From assembly GCF_003752135.1 (NCBI RefSeq), contig NZ_RJVK01000001.1:636578-700577 (forward strand): a stretch of DNA of 64,000 nt, given 5' to 3'. Each line of letters starts with the position of its first letter. The first letter of the stretch is position 1. This document shows positions 46,415 through 57,320 of this stretch, one piece after another. Origin of the DNA: Caminibacter pacificus. GTDB taxonomy: Bacteria > Campylobacterota > Campylobacteria > Campylobacterales > Nautiliaceae. A program made the position numbers and the translations under genes. Below the pieces are notes generated by a model. The model was not told the DNA's origin. It ran no database searches and saw only the letters and a program-made list of their open reading frames with translations.

Positions 46415-49009
46415 AACTTCAACTCCGTTTACTTTTACGATAATGTTATTTTCATCTACGTCGAATTCGACTTTATCGCCTTCTTTTACTTTACCTTCAA
46501 GGATAAGTTCCGCTAATTTATCTTCCACCACTTCAGCAAGCGCTCTTTTTAGAGGTCTTGCACCGAATACCGGATCAAATCCGACTTCCGCGATAAAATC
46601 TTTCGCTCTATCAGTAAGTTCAAGATCGATATCTCTTTCAGCAAGTCTGCTTTTAATTTTTCTAAGCAAGATATCGACAATTTGTTTAACTTGCTCTTTT
46701 CCAAGCGGATTAAATACCACCACTTCATCAAGTCTGTTTAAGAATTCCGGTTTCATTCTTCTTTTTAGCTCAGCCCAAACCGCTTCTTTTCTTGCGTTAG
46801 GGTCTTTGATTTCCATAATAATATCGCTTGCAATATTACTTGTTAAGATAATAATTGTGTTTTTAAAGTCAACAGTCACACCTTTATTATCTGTAAGTCT
46901 ACCGTCATCAAGTACTTGCAATAGGATGTTAAATACATCCGGATGTGCTTTTTCTATTTCGTCGAATAGAATTACGCTATACGGTTTTCTTCTAACGGCT
47001 TCGGTTAATTGTCCTCCTTCTTCATATCCTACATATCCAGGCGCCGCACCGATAAGTTTTGATACGCTTATTTTATCCATATATTCTGACATATCGAATC
47101 TGATAAGCGCTTTTTCATCGTCAAACAAGAATCTCGCCAATGTTTTAGCGGTTTCTGTTTTACCAACCCCTGTCGGTCCTAAGAACATAAAACTACCGAT
47201 TGGTCTGTTCGGATCTCCAAGTCCGGCTTTATTTCTTTTAATAGCTCTTGCGACCGCCGCAACAGCTTCGTCTTGTCCGACAACCCATTTTTTAAGTTCG
47301 TCTTCGATGTGTAAGATTTTTTCGAGTTCGCTTTGTAACATTTTATTAACAGGAATACCTGTCCATTTACTTACAACATCGGCAACCGCTTCTTCATCAA
47401 CCGCATTTTTAAGAAGCGTACCTTGTTTTTGCATTTCTTCCCATTTTTTCTCTAATTCTTCAAGCTCTTTTCTAAGCTCTACGATTTTGCCGTATTCAAT
47501 TTCTGCGGCTTTATGGAAATTACCTTCTCTTTTTGCAATTTCCGCTTCGTTTTTAAGTTTTTCGATTTGTTCTTTAATTTCGGCAATTTTTTTAAGAACT
47601 CTTTTTTCTTCTTCGAATTTAGCTTCGAGTTTTCTTTTCTCTTCTTCAAGATTTGCGAGTTCTTTTTCGATTTCTTCTATTCTTTTTTGAATTTTTTCTT
47701 TATTTCCGGCACTTTCAAGTTCAAGTTGAAGTGCTTCTTTTTCAACCATTAATTGTTCGATTTCTCTTTTAATTTTTGCAAGTTCAAAAGGCTCGCTTTC
47801 GATTTGCATTCTAATTTCAGCCGCCGCTTCGTCAATCGCGTCGATCGCTTTATCCGGCAAGAATCTATCCGTAATGTATCTGTCAGTAAGTTTTACAGCT
47901 GCGACAATCGCTTCGTCTTTAATCAATACATGGTGATGCGCTTCAAGTCTTTCTCTAAGACCTCTTAAGATTCTAATCGCTTCGTTTACACTCGGTTCGT
48001 CAACTTTTACAGGTTGGAATCTTCTTTGAAGCGCCGCGTCTTTTTCGAAATATTTTCTATATTCTTTTAATGTCGTCGCACCGATAGTTCTAAGCTCTCC
48101 TCTTGCAAGTGCAGGTTTTAAGATATTTGCAGCATCCATACTACCTTCACTCGCACCCGCCCCTACGATTGTGTGAATTTCGTCGATAAATAATATAATG
48201 TTAGGATTCGCTTTCACTTCATCGACTACCGCTTTTAATCTGTCTTCGAATTCACCTCTATATTTCGCACCCGCAATAAGTGCCGTCATATCAAGCGCTA
48301 CTATTTTTTTGTTTTGAAGACTTGTCGGTACTTCTTTTTTAACGATTCTTTGAGCTAAACCTTCTACAAGAGCTGTTTTACCAACTCCCGGTTCACCAAG
48401 TAAAATCGGATTGTTTTTAGTTTTTCTGATAAGAATCTGAGTCATTCTGTTAATCTCTTCATCTCTTCCGATTACAGGATCAAGCTCACCTTTTCTCGCT
48501 TTTTCAGTCAAATCGATTCCGTATTTGTTAAGTGCGTCAAGATTTTCATCCGCACTTTTGCTTTCGATTTTTTTATCCCCTCTTATTGCTTCAAGGGTTT
48601 TTTTAAGTTCCATTAAATCTACGAATTTACCAAGAGTGTCTTTAAACATATCAAGGTTTGCCATAAGCCAAGTATCAACGGCAATAAATTTATCTCCCAT
48701 TCTTGTTGCCAAAGCTTCCGCATTTTGAAGACTTTGGATAAGCTCTCTTCCGATTCTGATTGATTCTTTTGTAATATTATCGACTTTCGGAAGTCTGTCA
48801 ACCGCACTTTTTACTTCAAGCTCGATAGCTACTTTATCAACACCCATTTTATTTAGGGCTTGATTAAGTACGGTATTCGTATTTGTTAAAAGCCCCCATA
48901 ATACATGTAAAGGATGTACTTCAGGGTTTTTATTATGAAGTGCAAGACTAAGCCCGCTTTCAATCGCTTCCATCATTTGATTAGTTAATTTTTCGAATAA
49001 TTTTTCCAT
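46397..49009 (-). CDS. clpB: Protein disaggregase ClpB
   Basis: I chose ATG 49009 ([11 protein letters not shown]), which follows AAGGAGGAG, over a longer frame. The 870-residue chaperone has the N-domain, first AAA+ (GEPGVGKT), a coiled-coil middle domain (about 400-530, rich in Glu/Lys), second AAA+ (GPTGVGKT) and the C-domain. The middle domain identifies ClpB over ClpA/C. It rescues aggregated proteins with DnaK. A strong sigma-70 promoter lies upstream. Confidence 0.97.
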   Translation of the reverse strand: MEKLFEKLTNQMMEAIESGLSLALHNKNPEVHPLHVLWGLLTNTNTVLNQALNKMGVDKVAIELEVKSAVDRLPKVDNITKESIRIGRELIQSLQNAEALATRMGDKFIAVDTWLMANLDMFKDTLGKFVDLMELKKTLEAIRGDKKIESKSADENLDALNKYGIDLTEKARKGELDPVIGRDEEINRMTQILIRKTKNNPILLGEPGVGKTALVEGLAQRIVKKEVPTSLQNKKIVALDMTALIAGAKYRGEFEDRLKAVVDEVKANPNIILFIDEIHTIVGAGASEGSMDAANILKPALARGELRTIGATTLKEYRKYFEKDAALQRRFQPVKVDEPSVNEAIRILRGLRERLEAHHHVLIKDEAIVAAVKLTDRYITDRFLPDKAIDAIDEAAAEIRMQIESEPFELAKIKREIEQLMVEKEALQLELESAGNKEKIQKRIEEIEKELANLEEEKRKLEAKFEEEKRVLKKIAEIKEQIEKLKNEAEIAKREGNFHKAAEIEYGKIVELRKELEELEKKWEEMQKQGTLLKNAVDEEAVADVVSKWTGIPVNKMLQSELEKILHIEDELKKWVVGQDEAVAAVARAIKRNKAGLGDPNRPIGSFMFLGPTGVGKTETAKTLARFLFDDEKALIRFDMSEYMDKISVSKLIGAAPGYVGYEEGGQLTEAVRRKPYSVILFDEIEKAHPDVFNILLQVLDDGRLTDNKGVTVDFKNTIIILTSNIASDIIMEIKDPNARKEAVWAELKRRMKPEFLNRLDEVVVFNPLGKEQVKQIVDILLRKIKSRLAERDIDLELTDRAKDFIAEVGFDPVFGARPLKRALAEVVEDKLAELILEGKVKEGDKVEFDVDENNIIVKVNGVEVARDPK

Positions 49010-49040
49010 ATTCTCCTCCTTAAAAGTTTTAGTTGCTGTA

Positions 49041-49070
49041 ATTATATCAAGTTTAGTCATTTTATGTCAA
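49041..49070 (-). promoter_or_regulatory. Sigma-70-type promoter of clpB
   Basis: On the minus strand TTGACA (49070-49065) and TATAAT (49046-49041) are 18 bp apart, about 32 nt before the clpB ATG. I see no clear HspR (HAIR) or CIRCE repeat over it. Confidence 0.8.
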
Positions 49071-49147
49071 GGTTATTAAATTGTTTTTTTTACTTTTAAT
49101 TAAAAAAATATTAAGATTTGGTATATTTCTTGATTTTTCACTACCTT

Positions 49148-49153
49148 TATAAT
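49148..49153 (+). promoter_or_regulatory. -10 element for the ctpA-pur operon
   Basis: TATAAT lies 30 nt before the TTG start at 49183. A TTGATT is only 12 bp upstream of it, too close for a -35. The region is divergent with clpB. Confidence 0.6.
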
Positions 49154-49182
49154 AGAATTTCAAAAACCCACAAGGAGATTGC

Positions 49183-50442
49183 TTGAAAAAATTTGTTTTA
49201 GCCCTGTTTGTTGTAGTCTCATTACTTTCCGCAAGAGAATCTCAACAAACAAGACTTGCCGCATATGAAAAATTCGTAAAAGTCGTCAATATGATTGAAG
49301 CGTATTATGTCGACGACATCAACACTACTACTATTATTAATAAAGCTCTAAAAGGTTTATTACCGGAACTTGACGCACATTCAAGCTATCTTGATAAAAA
49401 AGCGTATAAAGAACTCAAAATTTCAACAAACGGAGAATTCGGAGGATTAGGTATCGTCGTAGGTATGAAAAACGGAGTTTTGACAATTATCTCTCCGATA
49501 GACGACACACCTGCATATAAAGCGGGACTAAAAGCCGGAGATATTATTCTAAAAATCAACGACAAAGCAACTATTGATATGAGTCTTGATGAAGCGGTAA
49601 GCCTAATGAGAGGAAAACCGGGTACGAAAATTACCCTTACTATCGTTAGAAAAGGACAAAAACCTTTCACCGTAACAATCACAAGAGCTATCATCAAAGT
49701 AAAATCGGTAAAAGCGAAAGATTTGGAAAATTACCCAAAAATTAAATATATAAGAATCTCATCTTTTGATAAAAACGTCGTACCAAGCCTCAAAAAAATC
49801 CTTGCGAATCTTAAAAAAGAAGGAAAAGAAGGAATAATTATAGACCTAAGAAACAATCCTGGAGGTTTATTAAATCAAGCGGTAGGAACTCTTGATTTAT
49901 TTGTAGACAAAGGAGTTTTGGTATCTCAAAAAGGTAGAGTAAAAAGCGAAAACGAAGTATATTACGCTCATAGCGCAGGAACATATAAAAATATTCCTAT
50001 AGTCGTACTTGTAAACGGTGGAAGCGCAAGTGCGAGCGAAATCGTAAGCGGTTCTTTACAAGACCACAAAAGAGCGATTATCGTAGGTGAAACTACATTC
50101 GGTAAAGGAAGCGTTCAAGCAATTCTTCCGGTTAATAAAAACGAAGCGATTAGACTCACAGTCGCAAGATATTATTTGCCAAGCGGAAGAACTATTCAAG
50201 CAAAAGGCGTAACACCTGATATTGTCGTTCATCCTGCAAAAATTCAAAAAGAAGAACCTGCGGAACTCATCAAAGAAGCGAATCTAAAAGCGCATCTAAA
50301 AGCCGAACTTGCAAAAATAGAACATAAAAAAACAAAAAAAGAAAATCCTAAGAATTTACAAAAAATTAACGGTGATTTGCAATTATTAACGGGTGCTGAT
50401 ATTTTAAAAGCTTTAATAATCCAAAACGAATCGAAAAAATAA
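49183..50442 (+). CDS. S41-family C-terminal processing peptidase (CtpA/Prc)
   Basis: The start is TTG (49183) after AAGGAG. A signal peptide (VLALFVVVSLLSA) is followed by a PDZ domain (about 90-170) and the S41 protease domain. The catalytic Ser is in GGSASASEI and the Lys is in TFGKGSVQ. It trims periplasmic protein C-termini and regulates envelope proteins. 419 residues is the usual size. It is 9 bp before purC. Confidence 0.93.
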   Translation: MKKFVLALFVVVSLLSARESQQTRLAAYEKFVKVVNMIEAYYVDDINTTTIINKALKGLLPELDAHSSYLDKKAYKELKISTNGEFGGLGIVVGMKNGVLTIISPIDDTPAYKAGLKAGDIILKINDKATIDMSLDEAVSLMRGKPGTKITLTIVRKGQKPFTVTITRAIIKVKSVKAKDLENYPKIKYIRISSFDKNVVPSLKKILANLKKEGKEGIIIDLRNNPGGLLNQAVGTLDLFVDKGVLVSQKGRVKSENEVYYAHSAGTYKNIPIVVLVNGGSASASEIVSGSLQDHKRAIIVGETTFGKGSVQAILPVNKNEAIRLTVARYYLPSGRTIQAKGVTPDIVVHPAKIQKEEPAELIKEANLKAHLKAELAKIEHKKTKKENPKNLQKINGDLQLLTGADILKALIIQNESKK

Positions 50443-50451
50443 GGAGCTGAT

Positions 50452-51159
50452 ATGGAATTACTTTATGAAGGAAAAGCCAAGAGAATATACAAGACTGATA
50501 ATCCTAACGAAGTTATCTGTGAATTCAAAGACTCTTTAACGGCGTTTAACGGAGAAAAAGCTTCTCAAGAAGCCGGAAAAGGAGCACTTAATTGCGCTAT
50601 TACGACTTTAATTTTCGAAGCGCTTGAAAAAGAAGGAATTCCGACTCACTTAATAAAACAAATAGACGAAACAAAACAACTTGTAAAAAAAGTAGAAATT
50701 ATTCCTATCGAGGTGGTAGTAAGAAATATAGCAGCAGGTAGTCTTGCTAAAAGATTAGGATTAAAAGAAGGTGAAAAACTCCCTTTTACAATCGTTGAGT
50801 TTTATTATAAAAACGACGACCTTAACGACCCTTTAATCAACGACGACCACGCGATGATTTTAAATCTTGTAGATAATAGAAAAGAACTTGACCTTCTTAG
50901 AGATTACGGAAGAAAAGTTAATGATTTTCTAACTAAATTCTTTGACAAAGTGGGATTAATTTTAGTAGACTTTAAAATCGAATTCGGAAAAGACGAAAAC
51001 GGAAATATTATTTTAGCGGATGAAATTACACCGGATTCTTGTAGATTATGGGATAAAAAAACAGGTCAAAAACTTGACAAAGATTTATTCAGATTCAATC
51101 TCGGAGATATCAAAGAAGCATATACCGAAGTATTAAATAGACTAAAGGAAGTAAAATGA
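50452..51159 (+). CDS. purC: SAICAR synthetase
   Basis: This 235-residue purine enzyme joins CAIR and aspartate. It has YEGKAKRIY at the start, EVVVRNIAAGS and the C-terminal ADEITPDSCRLWD signature. It is the first of three purine genes; purS overlaps its stop by 4 nt. Confidence 0.97.
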   Translation: MELLYEGKAKRIYKTDNPNEVICEFKDSLTAFNGEKASQEAGKGALNCAITTLIFEALEKEGIPTHLIKQIDETKQLVKKVEIIPIEVVVRNIAAGSLAKRLGLKEGEKLPFTIVEFYYKNDDLNDPLINDDHAMILNLVDNRKELDLLRDYGRKVNDFLTKFFDKVGLILVDFKIEFGKDENGNIILADEITPDSCRLWDKKTGQKLDKDLFRFNLGDIKEAYTEVLNRLKEVK

Positions 51160-51398
51160 TAGTTGCAGTAAACGTACATCTTAAAAAAGGCGTATTAGAC
51201 CCTCAAGGAAAAGCGGTACATCACGCTCTTGAAACTTTAGGATTTAAAAACGTAAACGACGTAAGAGTAGGAAAACAAATTCTTATTGATATAGATACTG
51301 ACAACAAAGAAGAAGCGATTAAAGAAGTTGAAGAGATGGCAAAAGAGCTTCTTGCAAATCCTGTTATCGAAAATTATGAAATCAAGGTTAAAGAATGA
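51156..51398 (+). CDS. purS: FGAM synthase subunit PurS
   Basis: This 80-residue small subunit forms a complex with PurQ and PurL for the FGAR to FGAM step. The VNVHLKKGVLDPQGKAV start is typical. 4-nt overlaps at both ends (purC and purQ) show tight coupling. purL is not in the window. Confidence 0.95.
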   Translation: MIVAVNVHLKKGVLDPQGKAVHHALETLGFKNVNDVRVGKQILIDIDTDNKEEAIKEVEEMAKELLANPVIENYEIKVKE

Positions 51399-52063
51399 AA
51401 GTAAGTGTAATCGTTTTTCCCGGTACGAATTGTGATAGAGACACGAAATGGGCTTTTGAAAAACTAGGAGCTAAAGTCGAGTTTGTTTGGCATAACGAAC
51501 ACGACTTAAAAAATCCGGATTTAGTCGTATTACCGGGTGGTTTTAGCTATGGTGACTATTTAAGAAGCGGTGCGATTGCAAGATTTTCCCCAATTATGAA
51601 CGAAGTAAAAGATTTCGCAAAAAAAGGCGGATACGTTCTTGGAATTTGTAACGGATTTCAGGTACTCGTAGAATCTCATCTATTGCCGGGTGCTTTGACA
51701 AGAAACGATTCTTTGCATTTCATATCAAAATATCACCATTTAAAAGTAGTAAATAACAATAATAAATTTTTAAGCGAACTAAATGTGGGAGATATCGTAA
51801 ATATTCCTATAGCACATGCTGAAGGAAATTATAAAGTTGACGATGATACTTTAAAGAAAATGTACGATTCGGAACAAGTTTTGCTAAAATATTGTGACGA
51901 ACACGGAAACGAACTCAATCCAAACGGCAGTGTTGACGCAATTGCCGGAATTTGTAACGAAAACAAAAACGTTTTCGGCCTCATGCCGCACCCTGAACGT
52001 GCGATGGAGAGTATTTTAGGAGGCGAAGACGGAATCAAAATGTTAAAGGGCTTTTTTAAATGA
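51395..52063 (+). CDS. purQ: FGAM synthase glutaminase subunit PurQ
   Basis: This 222-residue class I glutaminase has [12 protein letters not shown] at the start, [12 protein letters not shown], the nucleophile Cys in GICNGFQVL and the C-terminal PHPERAME. It provides ammonia to PurL. It overlaps the M23 gene by 4 nt. Confidence 0.97.
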   Translation: MKVSVIVFPGTNCDRDTKWAFEKLGAKVEFVWHNEHDLKNPDLVVLPGGFSYGDYLRSGAIARFSPIMNEVKDFAKKGGYVLGICNGFQVLVESHLLPGALTRNDSLHFISKYHHLKVVNNNNKFLSELNVGDIVNIPIAHAEGNYKVDDDTLKKMYDSEQVLLKYCDEHGNELNPNGSVDAIAGICNENKNVFGLMPHPERAMESILGGEDGIKMLKGFFK

Positions 52064-53160
52064 AAAAATTTTTACTGATACTTTTAGTACCGATTTTCGC
52101 ACTTGCTTACAAAGTGGATATAAAAACATGGGGTCATAAAGACACGTTTTATGACTTCTTAAAAAACAACTCACTTCCTGTAAGCATTTATTACAACCTA
52201 CCAAGTAATTTAAAAAGAAAAGTCAGAAGACTTCCAATAGGCGAAAAAATATTTATTTTAAAAGATAACAATATTCTAAAACAAGCGTTAATTCCTTTAA
52301 ACTCAAAAGAACAACTTCAAATAATTAACAACAACGGCAAATACATAACAAAAGTAGTTCCAATTATATATGACACCGAAATCAAAAGTGCCGATATTAC
52401 TCTTAATAATTATTTAAGTTATGATATTTATAAAACTACCGGCATTAGAAAGCTTTCTTCAAAACTTATCAATATATTCAGCGATAAAATTAATTTCAGA
52501 CATATTCCGAAAAATACAAAAATAAAAATCATTTATGAAGAAAAAACAAGATTCGGTGAAGTTAAAGACGTTAAAATTTTATATGCGAATATAAAAAACA
52601 AGCAATTCAACTATCAAGCTTTTTATAATCCTTACGACGGTAGATATTATGATGAAAAAGCGAGAAGTTTAAGAGGTATGTTTTTACCGGCCCCACTTCA
52701 TTACAAAAGAATTTCATCTTATTTTGGAAGAAGATTTCATCCTATTCTTCATAAATGGAGAATGCATGACGGTATTGATTACGTAAATAGAATTGGAACT
52801 CCTATTCACTCAGTAGCCGACGGAAAAATAATTTATAAAGGCTGGGTAAGAGGATATGGTAGAGTAGTAAAAATTAAACATGCAAACGGATATATCACTC
52901 TATACGGACATTTACACGGCTGGCCAAGAGGTCTTCGTATCGGTCAATGGGTAAGACAAGGACAAGTAATAGGATATCTCGGAAACAGCGGGCTTTCCAC
53001 AGGACCTCACCTTCACTTCGGAGTTATGCATTACGGACATTGGATAAATCCGCTTAGAATCAGAAAATCTGCAAAAATCACTCTATGGGGTAAAAGAAGA
53101 AAACAATTTTTCAGTTACATTAAAAAATTTGAAAACGAATATCAATTAGCGAGCAAATGA
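52060..53160 (+). CDS. M23-family peptidoglycan endopeptidase
   Basis: This 366-residue exported protein has a signal peptide ([12 protein letters not shown]), an N-terminal region (about 20-200, Csd3-like order) and an M23 domain with HDGID, YGHLHG and HLHFG zinc/catalytic motifs. Campylobacterota use such enzymes (Pgp, Csd) to shape cells by trimming muropeptides. The purine genes run straight into it, so it may be cotranscribed. Confidence 0.92.
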   Translation: MKKFLLILLVPIFALAYKVDIKTWGHKDTFYDFLKNNSLPVSIYYNLPSNLKRKVRRLPIGEKIFILKDNNILKQALIPLNSKEQLQIINNNGKYITKVVPIIYDTEIKSADITLNNYLSYDIYKTTGIRKLSSKLINIFSDKINFRHIPKNTKIKIIYEEKTRFGEVKDVKILYANIKNKQFNYQAFYNPYDGRYYDEKARSLRGMFLPAPLHYKRISSYFGRRFHPILHKWRMHDGIDYVNRIGTPIHSVADGKIIYKGWVRGYGRVVKIKHANGYITLYGHLHGWPRGLRIGQWVRQGQVIGYLGNSGLSTGPHLHFGVMHYGHWINPLRIRKSAKITLWGKRRKQFFSYIKKFENEYQLASK

Positions 53161-54131
53161 GAAAGTTAGTTTTTCTTCTTTTTTTCACTTTTTTATTTGC
53201 AAAAACAGATGCAATAATTAAATTTGAAAACATAAAACCTTTTTATTATCAAAATCAAATTGCTAATTTCAATATCAGAATAGCCCTTTCAAAAGCAAAT
53301 AATTTAACTATAATTCCACCAGAAAATATGGAAGTAAATCTTACTAAAAAAAACGACTACTTATATATTTTAAATTTAAAAACAAAAATCACTCCGCAAA
53401 TTCCTAAAGTTATTTTAATAGGTCGAAAATTTTATAAAGAGCTAGATTTAAATAAATATATCAAAGTTAGAACATTAAATTCACCTAATAAAATGTTTTG
53501 CGGAGTGTTTGCCGATAACTTGGTAGTAAAAAACCCTATAGCCGCAAAAAACGATGAAAACTCGACTATTTTATCATTTGATATTTTTTGCAAAAATTGT
53601 AATATCTCCGATTTCAAACTACCATACGAACAAAATATAACTATAAGAGATGCTAATTCGGCGTCTTATTACGTAATTCTTCCGAAAAACCAAAAAAAAT
53701 TGACTTTTTACTATTTCAACACTCAAACAAATACTTTTAATAAAATAACGATACCGATAATTTTAAAAGACGAAACGATAAGCACTCAAACAAATATTAA
53801 CCCTGAAGAAAACAACTTTTTCACACCTATAAACATTTTAATATTATCATTAATTGCATTCACTCTTTTGATTTTTATTATCTATCAAAAAATTTGGCTT
53901 TTGATATTCCCTATTCTTCTTTCCGCACTTCTTGTGTATCCTTATATTCCAAAAGGAAGCGTCACACTTCCTAAAAACACAAAAGTATATATCTTACCGA
54001 CTAAACAATCCACGGTCATTTATATTACTCACCAAAGAAGAAAAGTAGAAGTACTTAAAAAATTAAAAGGTTATATTAAAGTAAAAATTAACAACAAAAT
54101 CGGATGGGTGAGAGATGAAGATACTAAATAG
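53157..54131 (+). CDS. Membrane protein with C-terminal SH3-like domain
   Basis: This 324-residue protein has a signal peptide (LVFLLFFTFLFA), a beta-rich extracytoplasmic region, two membrane helices (about 222-243 and 246-267) and an SH3b-like end (about 270-324, VTLPKNTKVYILP...VKINNKIGWV). The layout resembles BatD-type proteins but I cannot prove that. It overlaps the M23 gene by 4 nt, which supports an envelope role. Confidence 0.75.
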   Translation: MRKLVFLLFFTFLFAKTDAIIKFENIKPFYYQNQIANFNIRIALSKANNLTIIPPENMEVNLTKKNDYLYILNLKTKITPQIPKVILIGRKFYKELDLNKYIKVRTLNSPNKMFCGVFADNLVVKNPIAAKNDENSTILSFDIFCKNCNISDFKLPYEQNITIRDANSASYYVILPKNQKKLTFYYFNTQTNTFNKITIPIILKDETISTQTNINPEENNFFTPINILILSLIAFTLLIFIIYQKIWLLIFPILLSALLVYPYIPKGSVTLPKNTKVYILPTKQSTVIYITHQRRKVEVLKKLKGYIKVKINNKIGWVRDEDTK

Positions 54132-54816
54132 TATTATTTCCATATTCAAAATAATAATTGGAGCTCTCTGCGTTTTTATTACGTCGATACTTTGCGGTAT
54201 AAACCCAAAAAACGAACTTTTTTATAGAAAAACTTGCTCCAAAATCCTCACTAAAATGTTCGCAAAAGAGATAATAATAGAAGGCAAACTTGACCCTGAA
54301 GCGCAGCTACTTATAGGAAATCACACTCACAATATGGATATCGCTCTTATGGAAACGATAATCCCCGAAAAACTTATCTGGGTAGCAAAAAAAGAGCTTG
54401 GTGAAACCCCCGTTATCAAATATATGCTCACCAAAACAGATATGATTTTGGTAGATAGAAACAACAAACGCTCAATCCTTCAAATGATAAAAGAGATAAA
54501 AGAACGAACACAAAGAGGCTTAAAAGTAGTATTGTTCCCGGAAGGAACAAGAAACAAACTCGATCCGAAAAAAATGATAACCTGGAAAAACGGAGTTAAG
54601 GGAGTTGCTGAAAAACTGAATTTGAAAGTACAACCTTTTGTAATTATAAATTTACCTTTCGCATTTAAAAAAAATCCTTTTAGAATAGAGCCTCAAACGA
54701 TAAAAGTAATTTTTCTTGACAGCTTCTACCCAAAAGACAACCCGAATTGGTATGAAGAAACAAGAAAAAAAATGCAAGAAATACTCGATAAAGAGTATCA
54801 AAAACTTAATAATTAA
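54115..54816 (+). CDS. plsC: 1-acyl-sn-glycerol-3-phosphate acyltransferase
   Basis: This 233-residue enzyme adds the second acyl chain to make phosphatidic acid. The HX4D motif is in NHTHNMD and the second motif is FPEGTRNK. An N-terminal membrane helix (about 5-26) is present. The ATG overlaps the preceding gene by 17 nt. Confidence 0.92.
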   Translation: MKILNSIISIFKIIIGALCVFITSILCGINPKNELFYRKTCSKILTKMFAKEIIIEGKLDPEAQLLIGNHTHNMDIALMETIIPEKLIWVAKKELGETPVIKYMLTKTDMILVDRNNKRSILQMIKEIKERTQRGLKVVLFPEGTRNKLDPKKMITWKNGVKGVAEKLNLKVQPFVIINLPFAFKKNPFRIEPQTIKVIFLDSFYPKDNPNWYEETRKKMQEILDKEYQKLNN

Positions 54817-54855
54817 TTAATATTAAAGATTTACACTAATAAAAAAAGGAGATTT

Positions 54856-55242
54856 ATGAAATTCGATACCTATCTTGCAATCGGAATCGGCGGTTTTATA
54901 GGTGCGATTCTTAGAGCTTATACTGCCGGACTTGTTAACGGAATAATTAAACACGACATACCTTTTGGTACCCTTGCCGTGAATTGGATCGGAAGTTTTA
55001 CATTGGGATTATTAATCGGACTGATTCAAATGAACGTGATCGAAAATCCATATCTAAAATCACTTCTTACTACGGGTATGATGGGAGCACTTACAACTTT
55101 TTCAACTTTTGCTATCGAAAGCTTCTTTTTATTTAAAAACGGGCTTATTATCGAAAGCTTGGTATATATCACATTAAACGTAATCGGTTCTATAGTTCTT
55201 GCCGCTGCGGGATTTAAAGCGGTTAGCGCTATTTATGGATAA
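54856..55242 (+). CDS. crcB: Fluoride channel CrcB/Fluc
   Basis: This 128-residue four-helix protein has the family motifs GGFIGAILRAY, GTLAVNWIGSF and GMMGALTTFSTFA. It exports fluoride as a dual-topology dimer. I see no crcB-type fluoride riboswitch in the 39-bp gap upstream, only an AAAGGAG site. Confidence 0.94.
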   Translation: MKFDTYLAIGIGGFIGAILRAYTAGLVNGIIKHDIPFGTLAVNWIGSFTLGLLIGLIQMNVIENPYLKSLLTTGMMGALTTFSTFAIESFFLFKNGLIIESLVYITLNVIGSIVLAAAGFKAVSAIYG

Positions 55243-56050
55243 TTTCAAAAACTTTCTCTTGCTCCTTTGGGGAGCATTTTTTGTTTTTATTATTTTTCAG
55301 ATAATCTCTCATTTCAGATATTTACAAAAACTAAAAAAACTAAAATCGACTCCATTGCCCCAAAATCTAAAAAAATATATCGAAAATCTACCTCAATACC
55401 AAAAACTAAACGAAAAACAAAAAAGAATTTTAGAATATAAAATTCAAAGATTTTTGCTTGAGAAAAATTTCATACCCGTAAATATAAACCTCAACGACGA
55501 AATAAAAACTTTAATAGCATTTTATGCATGTCTGCCGAGTATTGCATATATTGATTTTTGTTACCCTAATCTAAAAAATATATACATCTACCCCCACCCG
55601 GTAATCCTAAAAAATCTCCAAAATGGCTATGTGGTACAAGAAGAAGAAATCATAGAAGGTGAAGCAACCGGCGAAAACGTTATAATTGCTTGGGATGAAG
55701 CAAAAAAAGAGATTCATCACCCAAATTTCAGAAATGTAATTATCCACGAATTCGCTCATCAGCTTGACGCCGCAGACGGAGTAATTGATGGAATACCACC
55801 GATTGAAACATCCAAATACAACGAATGGGTCAAAATAATGTTCGGAGAATATAAAAAATTCAAACAAAAAACGTTAAAAAATAGATTTTTAGGCAAATTT
55901 TCTCTAATTGACAAATACGCGGCCACAAACGAGGCCGAATTTTTCGCAGTAATGAGTGAGTACTACTTTATGAAACCTCAGATTTTAAAAAAGCATTTTC
56001 CGGATATTTATAAAGAATTAAAAAATTTTTATAAAATCGAATTCATATAA
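55235..56050 (+). CDS. MtfA-like M90 zinc peptidase
   Basis: I chose ATG 55235 (MDNFKNFLLLLWG), which overlaps the crcB stop, over a longer frame. The 271-residue product has an N-terminal membrane helix (about 5-23) and the zinc motif HEFAHQLD, then a downstream Glu. MtfA-type enzymes respond to glucose regulation in E. coli; the role here is unknown. It ends overlapping the convergent TauE gene by 8 nt. Confidence 0.88.
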   Translation: MDNFKNFLLLLWGAFFVFIIFQIISHFRYLQKLKKLKSTPLPQNLKKYIENLPQYQKLNEKQKRILEYKIQRFLLEKNFIPVNINLNDEIKTLIAFYACLPSIAYIDFCYPNLKNIYIYPHPVILKNLQNGYVVQEEEIIEGEATGENVIIAWDEAKKEIHHPNFRNVIIHEFAHQLDAADGVIDGIPPIETSKYNEWVKIMFGEYKKFKQKTLKNRFLGKFSLIDKYAATNEAEFFAVMSEYYFMKPQILKKHFPDIYKELKNFYKIEFI

Positions 56051-56801
56051 AATAACCGATATTTTCCAAGAAAATAAAAACTGCCATTGCCATTGTAAAG
56101 TATGCAAATATTTTCCTTAACTTTTCTTGATTGAGATGTTCTCCTATGTACGCACCGATAAACCCTCCAAACACTCCTCCAAGCACGAAAATCGCACTAA
56201 TCAAAAAATCGATTTCTCTTTTTTCAACTATATAACTCGTCATACCGAATAATCCGTACATAAAAATAATAAATAAAGACGTCCCAACTGCCTCTTTCAT
56301 AGACAAATTTACTCCCAAATAAAGAGCCGGCACAAGCAAAAAACCACCTCCAACACCGAAAAGTCCGCTCAAAAACCCTACTATAAACCCGAAAAACAAT
56401 ATCTTTAGAATATTTTGTGTATCACTTTTAACATTTTCGATATTTCTTTTTTTTAGCATTCTAAAACCGATATAAAACATCAAAAAAGAAAACATTATAA
56501 GCAATAGATGTCCGTTGAGTTTTTTATTTATTAATGAGCCCAAAAAAGTACTTAGAATTCCTGGTGCCGCCATTAAAAACGCCACTTTAAATCTGACTAA
56601 ATTTTGTTTCATATACGTAATTGACGATATCAATGAAGTAGCCCCTACGGCAATCAAAGAAGTCACAATCGCCAAATGAATATTTATCCCTACCAAATAT
56701 ACAAGCAAAGGCACGGCCAAAATCGAACCTCCTCCGCCTGTCAAACCTAAAGCAAGACCGGATAACAATCCGCTTATCAATGTAAAAACATACGTATGCA
56801 T
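56043..56801 (-). CDS. TauE/SafE-family sulfite exporter
   Basis: This 252-residue protein has about eight membrane helices and two repeats beginning with GLTGGGGSILAVPLLV and GLFGVGGGFLLVPALY, typical for TauE/SafE. It is 10 bp after the rhodanese gene on the same strand, which supports a sulfur-compound role. Substrate not known. Confidence 0.9.
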   Translation of the reverse strand: MHTYVFTLISGLLSGLALGLTGGGGSILAVPLLVYLVGINIHLAIVTSLIAVGATSLISSITYMKQNLVRFKVAFLMAAPGILSTFLGSLINKKLNGHLLLIMFSFLMFYIGFRMLKKRNIENVKSDTQNILKILFFGFIVGFLSGLFGVGGGFLLVPALYLGVNLSMKEAVGTSLFIIFMYGLFGMTSYIVEKREIDFLISAIFVLGGVFGGFIGAYIGEHLNQEKLRKIFAYFTMAMAVFIFLENIGYFI

Positions 56802-56811
56802 TACTGAGTCT

Positions 56812-57219
56812 TTAAGGTTTTACCGCATCGGCAAAAGCCGCAATACCACCCTCAAGAGATTTGGCACTCTCTATACCCAAAAGATGCAAAAACGCCGTAG
56901 CAACAATAGTTCTTGCTCCGCTGTGACAACTAATAATAAGCTCATACCCTTTGTCTTGATACTCAAGTAGTTTTTTAATATTCTCTTCTTCAAAAAGTTT
57001 ATTTAAAGGAATATTGATACTATCTTTGTATGTATAACCCACAAGCTGAGTCTCAAATTCCGTTCTTATATCCACAATTAAAATTTTTTCATTATTTTTT
57101 ATCTTTTCAAGTACTTTATCAACACTTATCCTACAAGGCTTTTGCTTTAAAAAATCTTGATCGAAATGCTTAAAATGTTCATTTATCGTATTTAATAATT
57201 CTATATTTATACGATTCAT
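56812..57219 (-). CDS. Rhodanese-like sulfurtransferase
   Basis: I chose ATG 57219 (MNRINIELL), which has a GGAGTG site. The 135-residue product has one rhodanese domain with LIVDIRTEFE and the active-site loop CHSGAR (Cys nucleophile). It precedes the TauE/SafE gene and is divergent from the LysR regulator, so the three likely form one sulfur-handling unit. Confidence 0.88.
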   Translation of the reverse strand: MNRINIELLNTINEHFKHFDQDFLKQKPCRISVDKVLEKIKNNEKILIVDIRTEFETQLVGYTYKDSINIPLNKLFEEENIKKLLEYQDKGYELIISCHSGARTIVATAFLHLLGIESAKSLEGGIAAFADAVKP

Positions 57220-57320
57220 TATCACTCCTATTTTTTTGAAGAGCATTTTATTTAATCAGTTTAGTTTTACAAAATTAAATATTTTAAATAAAATAATTAA
57301 TATTTTTAATAAGGAACACC
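57220..57320. promoter_or_regulatory. Divergent control region of LysR and rhodanese/TauE genes
   Basis: This 101-bp very AT-rich gap has an imperfect inverted repeat ATTAAATATTTT ... AATATTTTTAAT next to the LysR start, consistent with a T-N11-A LysR site. The -10 elements cannot be assigned because of the AT content. Confidence 0.4.

Noticed and set aside
46443..47690. 415-residue plus-strand open frame inside clpB
   Set aside because: Antisense to a clear ClpB; Ser/Phe/Leu-rich low-complexity product with no ribosome site or domain.
54817..54855. Fluoride riboswitch upstream of crcB
   Set aside because: The gap is only 39 bp of AT-rich sequence with a ribosome site; no riboswitch core could fit.
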